Positions 13,238 to 19,207 of a stretch of 19,207 bases of DNA are shown piece by piece. The stretch comes from Candidatus Aminicenantota bacterium (GTDB taxonomy: Bacteria > Acidobacteriota > Aminicenantia > Aminicenantales > Saccharicenantaceae): assembly GCA_011048485.1 (NCBI GenBank), contig DSDX01000211.1, positions 1-19,207 on the forward strand, read 5' to 3'. The translations under genes and the position numbers were made by a program. Numbering within the stretch: the stretch's first letter is position 1; each line of letters begins with the position of its first letter. The notes under the pieces were generated by a model that was given only the letters and a program-made list of their open reading frames with translations, was not told where the DNA came from and searched no databases.

Positions 13238-14072
13238 GCGGGTCCGATCGCGCATCTTCCGCAGGGGCAGCCGGACCTACTTCAACAGCACCCGGTTCTT
13301 CCCGGCCCCGGTCCGCCGCGACGTCCGCGCCCTGTACGCGTTCGTCCGGACGGCCGACGATCTCGTCGACGGCACCCCCCAGGACGGCGCGGGATTCGAG
13401 GCCTTCCGCCGGGAGTATCTTCGCCGCAGGGGCGGGCCGTCGGGACCCGCCGGGCCGGTCATCGACGCCTTCGTCGAGCTCTCCGGAAGACGCGGCTTCG
13501 ATCCCGCCTGGGTCGACGCGTTCCTGGAGTCCATGGCCTGGGACCTGTCCGGGCGCGCGTACCGATCGCTCGAAGAGACCTTGGCCTATGTCTACGGATC
13601 GGCCGAGGTCATCGGCCTGATGATGGCCGGGATCATGGGCCTCGACGAACGGGGCTCGCGGCCCGCCCGTCTCCTGGGCCGGGCCATGCAATACATCAAC
13701 TTCATCCGCGACATCCAAGAGGACCTCGACCTCGGCCGGACCTATCTGCCGGGCGACGAGATCAGGGCCGCGGGCCTCGGATCGCTCCGGGAGGACGAGG
13801 CCCGGAGAGCGCCCGACGCGTTCCGCGGCTTCGTCCGCGACCAGATCGGGCGCTACCGCCGCTGGCGGGCGGAGGCCGAAGCGGGCTTCGCGCTCATGCC
13901 CTCGCGCTTCCGCGTCCCCGTCCGAACGGCCGCGGACATGTACGACTGGACGGCGGCCCGGATCGAAGCCGAGCCGTTCGTCGTCTACGGGGGCAAGGTC
14001 CGGCCGTCGCGGCGCCGGATCGTCCTGAGAGGGATCCGGAACATCCTGAGATCCGGGGACGGTGACCGATGA
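13224..14072 (+). CDS. crtB: Phytoene synthase, CrtB type
   Basis: A 282-residue head-to-head prenyl synthase that joins two GGPP molecules into phytoene. Both Mg-binding aspartate motifs are present: D45-D46-L-V-D49 (RTADDLVDG) and D163-x3-D167 in RDIQEDLDLGRTYLP. The N-terminal SRTYFNSTRFFP segment and YAFVRTADD block are family hallmarks. Squalene or dehydrosqualene synthases share these motifs, but the flanking crtI, GGPP-type synthase and lycopene cyclase make a C40 product the best reading. The start at 13224 overlaps crtI by 14 bp. The end overlaps the prenyl synthase start by 4 bp (ATGA), so three consecutive joins in this operon are overlapping. Basic residues near the C-terminus (PSRRR, then RNILRS) may aid membrane attachment. 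Confidence 0.92.
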   Translation: MSRAERVRSRIFRRGSRTYFNSTRFFPAPVRRDVRALYAFVRTADDLVDGTPQDGAGFEAFRREYLRRRGGPSGPAGPVIDAFVELSGRRGFDPAWVDAFLESMAWDLSGRAYRSLEETLAYVYGSAEVIGLMMAGIMGLDERGSRPARLLGRAMQYINFIRDIQEDLDLGRTYLPGDEIRAAGLGSLREDEARRAPDAFRGFVRDQIGRYRRWRAEAEAGFALMPSRFRVPVRTAADMYDWTAARIEAEPFVVYGGKVRPSRRRIVLRGIRNILRSGDGDR

Positions 14073-15133
14073 CCTTCGAAACCTATTTTCGCGGCACCCG
14101 GGCGAAGCTCCTGGCCGACCTCCGGGACCTCCTGGGCCGGAAACGGGAGCGCCTGGCGGCGCGCCGGCCCTGGGGATCGGATGTCCTGCGCCGGCTTGGG
14201 GAGTTCAGCCGGAGGGGCAAGCTCATCCGGGGCGGGCTCGTCTGCCTGGGCTACGAAATGACGGGGCGGCGCCTGTCCGGGGCGGCCGTGCGGGCCGGGA
14301 CGGCCCTGGAGCTCATGCAATCGGCCCTCCTCATCCACGACGACATCATGGACCTCGACGCGTTCCGCCGCGGCGCCCCGGCCCTGCACCGCCAGTACGC
14401 CGAGATGGGCGGGCGGGAGGCCGTCGGCGACGCGGACCATTTCGGGGTCAGCATGGGCATCTGCGCCGGGGAGATCGCCATCTTCCTCGCTTTCGAGGCG
14501 CTGGCCGGGCTGCCCGGCCCCTGCCGGCGGACGGTGGAAGCGCAGAAGCTCTTTGCCGCCGAGTTCGGCCTGGTCGGGCTGGGCCAGATGCGCGACATCC
14601 AGACGGGGGCGTCGCCGCGGCTGATCGAAGCCCGCGAGGCCCTCGATCTCTACCGCTTTAAGACCGCCCGCTACAGCTTCGCCCTGCCCCTGGCCATGGG
14701 TTGGATCCTGGGCGGGGGAGCGCCGTCCGTGCGGCCGAAGCTCGAACGCCTGGGCGAGCACCTGGGCCTCATCTTCCAGATCAAGGACGACGAGCTCGGT
14801 CTTTTCGGCGACGAGGCGGTCTTGGGCAAGCCGGTGGGCTCGGACATCCGTCAAGGCAAGAAGACCCTTCTCTACCTCCGTCTCGTCGAGAAGGCCGGCG
14901 AGAAGGAGCGCCGGACGCTCGCGGGGCTCTTCGGACGGCCCGACCTCACGGCCGGGGACGTCGAGGTCGTCCGCCGGCTGGCCCGGCGTCACGCCGTCGT
15001 CGACGATATCCGGGCCATCATGCGGCGCTACGGGCGACGGGCCGGGACCGCCATCAGAACGCTTCCCGTCGCCGCCCCCTTCCGGGAGGTCCTGGAGACC
15101 CTCCTCGAGTTCAGCTTGGAGCGAAGGAGCTGA
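14069..15133 (+). CDS. Polyprenyl (probably geranylgeranyl) diphosphate synthase
   Basis: A 354-residue trans-prenyltransferase with an all-helical fold. Motifs: G50-K51-x-x-R54; first Asp-rich motif D91-D92-x-x-D95 followed by R100-R101-G; FKTARYSF around K198; and the second Asp-rich region as D240-D241-E-L-G244 followed by GKPVGSDIRQGKKTLL. The second motif is DDELG instead of DDxxD, a known variant in several bacterial and archaeal lineages. Its role in the operon is to make GGPP for crtB. Upstream of the first motif the -5 residue is a small Ala (A86) with Ser85 before it, where many GGPP synthases carry Tyr or Phe. This would open the elongation pocket, so a longer product or a mixed product range is possible. 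It is therefore crtE-like by context, without a firm chain length. The start is the ATG of ATGA overlapping crtB. Confidence 0.9.
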   Translation: MTFETYFRGTRAKLLADLRDLLGRKRERLAARRPWGSDVLRRLGEFSRRGKLIRGGLVCLGYEMTGRRLSGAAVRAGTALELMQSALLIHDDIMDLDAFRRGAPALHRQYAEMGGREAVGDADHFGVSMGICAGEIAIFLAFEALAGLPGPCRRTVEAQKLFAAEFGLVGLGQMRDIQTGASPRLIEAREALDLYRFKTARYSFALPLAMGWILGGGAPSVRPKLERLGEHLGLIFQIKDDELGLFGDEAVLGKPVGSDIRQGKKTLLYLRLVEKAGEKERRTLAGLFGRPDLTAGDVEVVRRLARRHAVVDDIRAIMRRYGRRAGTAIRTLPVAAPFREVLETLLEFSLERRS

Positions 15134-15140
15134 GAATCCC

Positions 15141-15809
15141 ATGAGCCGTTATCTGCTGATCGATCTGGCCATCATCTCCGGGCCGCTGCTGTTCAGCTTC
15201 TGGCGGCCCGTCCGCTACTACCGCCGCTTCCCGGCCCTCCTCTTCGCGATCGCCACGGTCGGGACGGTCTACCTCTCCTGGGACCATTGGGTGACCGTGC
15301 GCGGCGACTGGGCCTTCAATCCAGAATACCTCCTGGGCATCAAGCTGTTCTCCCTGCCCCTCGAGGAGTACCTGTTCTTCGTCGTCGTCCCGTTCAGCTG
15401 CATCTTCATCTACGAGGTCCTTCGGGCCAAGTCGCGGGAGCGCCGGGTCCGGTTCACCCGGTGGGCGGCCCTGGCCCTGTCCGTCCTCTTCTTCGCCGGT
15501 GCGGCCGCGTTCTTCGCCCAGGACTACACCCGGCTCGTCCTCGCCTCCTGCGGTTTGTTCTTCCTCGTCGCGGGGCTGTGGGGCCGGCGGCAGCTGGCCT
15601 CCTCCTACTACTGGCTCTACATCCTCATTTCCTACGCTCCGTTCCTCCTCTTCAACCATCTCCTGACGGCCCCTCCCATCGTCAGCTACAACCCCGCCGC
15701 CATCTGGGGCTTCCGGATCCTGTCCATTCCTCTCGAGGATTTCTTCTACTCCTTCTCCATGCTGTCATTTTTCCTCATGGCCTATCTTGCCGTCCGGGGG
15801 AAGGACTGA
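15141..15809 (+). CDS. crtYcd: Lycopene cyclase, fused CrtYc-CrtYd (carotenoid cyclase of the CarR type)
   Basis: A 222-residue, mostly hydrophobic protein with two tandem lycopene cyclase domains. The first (1-100) contains the conserved SWDHW and 'LPLEEYLFF' motifs (PLEE at 73-76); the second (110-222) contains 'IPLEDFFYSFSM' (PLED at 197-200). The two acidic PLE(E/D) motifs are the signature of the heterodimeric CrtYc/CrtYd cyclases, here joined in one chain as in fungal, archaeal and some Bacteroidota and Actinobacteria proteins. Unlike CrtY or CrtL it has no FAD-binding fold. It should cyclize lycopene to beta-carotene with six or seven membrane spans. One domain could favour a single ring (gamma-carotene or monocyclic), but both motifs are intact. 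It begins 7 bp after the prenyl synthase stop; AAGGAG (15124-15129) lies 11 bp upstream. It is the last gene of the pigment operon. Confidence 0.92.
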   Translation: MSRYLLIDLAIISGPLLFSFWRPVRYYRRFPALLFAIATVGTVYLSWDHWVTVRGDWAFNPEYLLGIKLFSLPLEEYLFFVVVPFSCIFIYEVLRAKSRERRVRFTRWAALALSVLFFAGAAAFFAQDYTRLVLASCGLFFLVAGLWGRRQLASSYYWLYILISYAPFLLFNHLLTAPPIVSYNPAAIWGFRILSIPLEDFFYSFSMLSFFLMAYLAVRGKD

Positions 15810-15817
15810 GCGCCGCG

Positions 15818-15845
15818 AGGCCGTTCCGAGGCCTTTGAATTTTGG
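15818..15845 (+). terminator. Weak Rho-independent terminator of the carotenoid operon
   Basis: AGGCC (15818-15822) and GGCCT (15830-15834) form a short stem around a 7-base loop, just after the cyclase stop. It is followed by TTGAATTTT, an interrupted T-rich tract. The stem is only 5 bp (6 with a G-U pair), so termination may be partial. It overlaps the -35 box of the next promoter. Confidence 0.35.
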
Positions 15846-15863
15846 CCCGGATTCGCATATCCT
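15835..15863 (+). promoter_or_regulatory. Sigma-70-like promoter for the tricorn-like protease gene
   Basis: TTGAAT (15835-15840) and TATCCT (15858-15863) are spaced by 17 bp and both match consensus in four of six positions. The leader would be about 40 bases and carries AGGAGG (15899-15904), 5 bp ahead of the ATG at 15910. This marks an independent transcription unit following the pigment operon. Confidence 0.5.
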
Positions 15864-15909
15864 GGGGCTTCGATCTTCCATGTCAACGCCCCGGCGCGAG
15901 GAGGTTTCC

Positions 15910-18900
15910 ATGAAAAAGGCGTCTCTGGCTCTGGTCCTGTCCGTGACCGCTTTGGCCTTGATGGCCTCGACGGCCGCGGCGGGCCCCATCAAGTTCGCCC
16001 GCACGCCGCACATCGCCAACGGCATGATCGCCTTTTCCTACCACGGCGACATCTGGATCGCCGCGGCCGACGGCTCCGGCCCGAGGCGCCTGACGGCCCA
16101 TGTCGCCGCGGACATGTCGCCGCGCTTCTCCCCGGACGGCCGCTGGATCGCCTTCACCAGCGACCGAATGGGCAACGCCGACGTCTATGTCGTCCCGGTC
16201 GAGGGCGGCGAGCCGACCCAGCTGACCTTCATGACCGGGGCCGACAACGCCCTCTACTGGACGCCCGACGGCCAAGGCGTTCTGTTCGCCACCGGCCGCG
16301 GCGAGCGCGCCTGGGGAAGCCCCCTCCATGTGGTCCCGGTCAAGGGCGGATTGCCGGTCCCCCTGTCCATGGACCAGGCCGCCCTGGGCATGATCTCCCA
16401 GGACGGCCAGAAGATCGCCTTCAACCGCATCGCCCCCCGCTATTGGCGCAAGGGTTACAAGGGCAACGCCAGCGCCGAGCTCTATGTCATGGACGCGGCC
16501 GGCGGGGCCATCGTCCAGCTGACCAATACCAAGCTCGAGGACTTCCGCTCGTTCTGCCAGGACTTCATGCCCATGTGGGGGGCCGACGGGATGATCTATT
16601 TCCTCAGCGAGCGCGACGGGTTCTTCAACATCTGGAAGATCGCGCCGACCGGCGGCGCGCCCGCCCAGGTCACGTTCCACAAGGAGGACGGCATCCAGTT
16701 CCCGGCCATCAGCCCGGACGGGACCGAGATCATCTATGAATGCGCCTTCGAGCTCTGGAAGCTCGCGGTCCCCTCGGGCCGGCCCGAACGGATCCCGCTC
16801 GACCTGGCCTTCGATCCCAAGAGCAACCTGGTCGAGTATCTGGCCGTCGACGGCCGGGCCGACGGCTTCGCCCCCTCGCCCAAAGGAGACTACCTGGCCG
16901 TGGACTATCACGGGGAGATCGTCCTCGTGCCGACCGGGGAGGGCATCGGCGAGATGCGGCAGGTCACCTCCTCGCCCTGGCGGGACCGCAGCCAGGCCTA
17001 TTCCCCCGACGGGAAATACCTGGCCTACGTCTCGGACGAATCGCTCGAGGAGGAGATCTGGCTCTTTGACCTCGCCGGCGGCGGCAGGAAAAAATTGACC
17101 GCCCACGCGTCGGCCAAGGGTCCCTTCGTCTGGTCGGCCGACTCGAAAAAGATCGCGTTCAGCGCGTCGAACAAGCTCTTCCTCATCGATGTCGCGGGCG
17201 GGGATGTCCGCGAGCTCGACGAGCGGCCGGGCGGCCACGCCCTGGCCGGCTTCTCGCCGGACGGCCAGTGGCTGGTCATGACCCTGCGCGACGAGGACGC
17301 CAACGCCGACGTTTACCTTTTCAACATCGCCGAGAGGAAAGCCTACGACGTCACGCCCGGACCCTTCCGGGACATGGGCGGCGAGCTGACGCCCGACGGG
17401 AAGCACCTGGTCTTCCTCAGCAACCGGTCGGACGGCGTGACCCATCTCTTCAAGGTCGCCCTGGCCCCGCGCGCCGAGGACCCCGACGATCCTCTCGTCA
17501 AGGAGCGCCTCTCGAAGGCCGAGGAGAAGCGGGTCAAGGAGAAGGAGGCCGCGGCGGCCGCGCCCCCGCCGCTGAGGGTCGACCTCGAGGGGATCGACCG
17601 ACGGGCCGTCCAGGTCACGACCGGGACGCACGGCGTCCGGAACGCTTTCTTTCTAGCCAAGGACGGCCGGACGGTCTATTTCCTGAGCGAGGACGACAAG
17701 GGCCCGGGGATCTTCTCGATCGGCCTCGACGGCAAGGACCGCAAGAAGGTCGCCGAGGGCGCGTTCGGCGACCTCCAGGTCACGGAGGACCGGAAAACGG
17801 TCTTCTTCCGCCAGCAAGACGGCGTCTTCCGGACGGACCTGGGGGGCAAGGACAAGAAGAAGATAAGTTTCCGTTTCAAGGTCGTCGTCGACAGGCGCCA
17901 AGAGTTCGAGCAGATCTTCGAGGAATGCTGGCGGGTGATGAAGTACCGCTTCTACGATCCGGACATGCACGGGACGGACTGGGAGGCGGTCCGCGAGACC
18001 TATAAGCCGCTCCTGGCCTACGCCGGCGATTACCAGGACGTCTATGACATCGTCAACGAGGCCATCGGCGAGCTCAACGCCTCGCACACGGGGGTCAGCG
18101 GGCCGCCGGGGCCCGAGCGGGCCGAGCGGCCGGCCGGGCCGGAGACGCGCTACCTCGGGTTCGAGCTGGCGCCCGACCGCGGCTTTTTCCGGATCACGCA
18201 CATCTATCGCGACGGACCGGCCGACAAGGAATGGCTGAAACTCAAGAAGGGAGACTACGTTTTCGCCATCGACGGCACGGCGCTCAAGGCCGGGAATAAC
18301 TATTGGCCCGTCCTCGGCCATCTCCTCAACGAGTACGTCACGGTCAAGGTCGGGCCCGGGCCCGATCCCGGGGCGGCCGGGGTCCGCGAGGTCCGCGTCC
18401 GGTCGGTGGCCTCGCTCCGCGACATCAAGTACCAGGAGTGGGTGAAGGGGAACCGGGACATCGTCGACGAGAAGACCGGCGGGCGGATCGCCTACGTCCA
18501 TATCCGGTCGATGAACCAGCCCTCGTTGCGGGTTTTCGAGAACGAGATCTCGCAGTTCTCCAACAAAAAGGGCATCATCGTCGACATCCGCTACAACGGG
18601 GGCGGGAACATCGACCAGCAGATCCTCGACATCCTCGAGCGGCGCCCGTACGAATTTTGGAACTCCCGGTGGGGCGCCCGGAGCTGGGGGCGGCGTCCCC
18701 AGCAGGCCATCGCCGGGCCCAAGGTCATGCTCATCAATTGGCGCTCGGCCTCCGACAGCGAGGTGACGCCCATGGGGTTCCGCGACCTCGGCCTGGGCCG
18801 GATCGTCGGCAATCCGACCAACGCCTCGGTCATCGCCACGGGGAGCTACCGGCTGATCAACGGCGGCTCGATCCGCACGCCCGGCTCGCTCGTCGTGACC

Positions 18901-19080
18901 TACGACCCGACCAAGCCCGACAACTACGGCGTCAACCTCGAGAACTACGGGGTCGCGCCCGACGTCTTCGTCAAGAACTCGCCCCAGGACGAGCTGGCCG
19001 GGTTCGACCGCGAGCTCGACGCGGCCATCAAGGAGGCGCTGCGGATGCTCGAGGAAGGGGTCTGGCAGTACGAGCGGTGA
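15910..19080 (+). CDS. Tricorn protease homologue (S41 family), secreted
   Basis: A 1056-residue protein from the ATG at 15910, chosen for AGGAGG 5 bp ahead and a clear signal peptide starting there (MKK, a hydrophobic core to about 20, cleavage after A24 in AAAG). Longer in-frame starts upstream would destroy the signal peptide. Residues 35-290 and 310-510 hold two beta-propellers built of TolB/PD40 repeats (SPDGRWIAF, SPDGKYLAYVS, SPDGQWLVM and others). A charged Ala/Pro linker (about 522-555) leads to the tricorn C1 region, then a PDZ domain (about 745-840) and the C2 catalytic domain (about 855-1040). The catalytic tetrad can be assigned by motif: S725-H726 (NASHTG), nucleophile S948 (SASDSE) and E1011 (ENYGVAPD). 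Archaeal tricorn is cytosolic and trims proteasome peptides; the signal peptide here implies a periplasmic role in digesting peptides. The substrate is inferred only from the family. Confidence 0.9.
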   Translation: MKKASLALVLSVTALALMASTAAAGPIKFARTPHIANGMIAFSYHGDIWIAAADGSGPRRLTAHVAADMSPRFSPDGRWIAFTSDRMGNADVYVVPVEGGEPTQLTFMTGADNALYWTPDGQGVLFATGRGERAWGSPLHVVPVKGGLPVPLSMDQAALGMISQDGQKIAFNRIAPRYWRKGYKGNASAELYVMDAAGGAIVQLTNTKLEDFRSFCQDFMPMWGADGMIYFLSERDGFFNIWKIAPTGGAPAQVTFHKEDGIQFPAISPDGTEIIYECAFELWKLAVPSGRPERIPLDLAFDPKSNLVEYLAVDGRADGFAPSPKGDYLAVDYHGEIVLVPTGEGIGEMRQVTSSPWRDRSQAYSPDGKYLAYVSDESLEEEIWLFDLAGGGRKKLTAHASAKGPFVWSADSKKIAFSASNKLFLIDVAGGDVRELDERPGGHALAGFSPDGQWLVMTLRDEDANADVYLFNIAERKAYDVTPGPFRDMGGELTPDGKHLVFLSNRSDGVTHLFKVALAPRAEDPDDPLVKERLSKAEEKRVKEKEAAAAAPPPLRVDLEGIDRRAVQVTTGTHGVRNAFFLAKDGRTVYFLSEDDKGPGIFSIGLDGKDRKKVAEGAFGDLQVTEDRKTVFFRQQDGVFRTDLGGKDKKKISFRFKVVVDRRQEFEQIFEECWRVMKYRFYDPDMHGTDWEAVRETYKPLLAYAGDYQDVYDIVNEAIGELNASHTGVSGPPGPERAERPAGPETRYLGFELAPDRGFFRITHIYRDGPADKEWLKLKKGDYVFAIDGTALKAGNNYWPVLGHLLNEYVTVKVGPGPDPGAAGVREVRVRSVASLRDIKYQEWVKGNRDIVDEKTGGRIAYVHIRSMNQPSLRVFENEISQFSNKKGIIVDIRYNGGGNIDQQILDILERRPYEFWNSRWGARSWGRRPQQAIAGPKVMLINWRSASDSEVTPMGFRDLGLGRIVGNPTNASVIATGSYRLINGGSIRTPGSLVVTYDPTKPDNYGVNLENYGVAPDVFVKNSPQDELAGFDRELDAAIKEALRMLEEGVWQYER

Positions 19081-19092
19081 TCCGGGCCTCGA

Positions 19093-19207
19093 TCACTTCC
19101 GGACCATCTCGATGAGGTCCTGGCTGCCGTCCGGGTCGGTCCAGGCGCCTTTCAGGGAATCGCCGTCGAGAGTGAGGGCCACCTTGATCGGGATGAGATC
19201 CATCCCC
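19093..19207 (-). CDS. Partial unknown protein (C-terminal 37 residues)
   Basis: On the minus strand one frame is open from the window edge to a TGA (complement of 19093-19095). The 37 readable residues include MDLIPIKVALTLDGD, then SLKGAWTDPDGS, and end QDLIEMVRK. The 'L-x-G-x-W-T-DPDG' pattern with alternating hydrophobics resembles the last strands of small beta-barrel or lipocalin-like domains found at the C-termini of secreted proteins. That is resemblance only, and I do not assign a family. The coding look (codon-position bias, smooth peptide) and the tight 12-bp convergence on the protease gene support a real gene. The N-terminal part lies off the window. Confidence 0.6.
   Translation of the reverse strand, partial: GMDLIPIKVALTLDGDSLKGAWTDPDGSQDLIEMVRK

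Noticed and set aside
11525..13255. A 576-codon open frame on the minus strand, antisense to crtI and the end of ispH
   Set aside because: It has shadow-type composition (Asp, Val, Gly, Arg, Pro), no recognizable motif and no ribosome site, and it lies under two certain genes.
15883..17631. A 582-codon open frame on the minus strand, antisense to the tricorn-like gene
   Set aside because: It has biased, low-complexity composition and no domain; the plus strand here has propeller repeats and a signal peptide.
1..19207. CRISPR arrays, tRNA or rRNA genes, riboswitches and insertion sequences
   Set aside because: No evenly spaced repeats, clover-leaf arms, conserved riboswitch cores or transposase motifs were visible. 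Short noncoding RNAs cannot be excluded by eye.

Overview
The window is GC-rich (about two-thirds G+C by eye) and almost fully coding. It carries a run of protein genes and no tRNA, rRNA, insertion sequence or CRISPR array that I can see. The gene content points to a Gram-negative, uncultured-type bacterium: an outer-membrane TonB-dependent receptor, secreted tricorn-like protease, and MacB/FtsX-type permeases, one with an N-terminal prefix domain behind a PadR regulator. That mix resembles Acidobacteriota/Aminicenantota genomes. This taxonomic guess is inference, not something the sequence proves.

Layout. 1-1458 (+) is the C-terminal part of a BtuB-like TonB-dependent receptor. It converges on 1610-2749 (-), a flavodoxin/two-[4Fe-4S]/membrane fusion of the EFR1 type, with a terminator between them. 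A regulatory region (2750-3020) precedes padR (3021) and a MacB-like permease with a prefix domain (start best placed at 3379). A second MacB-like permease without the prefix lies convergently at 6039-8423 (-). No MacB-type ATPase lies beside either. A strong sigma-70-like promoter then drives an ABC-2 exporter pair (8605-10280).

The centre of interest is 10327-15834, a compact carotenoid operon behind a perfect TTGACA -35 box. Its order is crtZ (hydroxylase), ispH (HMBPP reductase), crtI (phytoene desaturase), crtB (phytoene synthase), a polyprenyl diphosphate synthase (crtE-like), and a fused CrtYc-CrtYd lycopene cyclase. Genes overlap by 4-14 bp or are separated by 7-11 bp, so they look translationally coupled. 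Together they can be read as HMBPP -> IPP/DMAPP -> GGPP -> phytoene -> lycopene -> beta-carotene -> zeaxanthin. It is notable that the last MEP-pathway enzyme is built into a pigment operon. No ketolase, glycosyltransferase, IPP isomerase or carotenoid cleavage enzyme is present in the window.

A weak terminator and a new promoter separate the pigment operon from a large tricorn-protease homologue with a signal peptide (15910-19080). The window ends in the 3' part of a minus-strand gene (19093-19207) that converges on it. The individual pathway steps are known families. What may be undescribed is the combination and gene order, and the active-site variants of the prenyl synthase.
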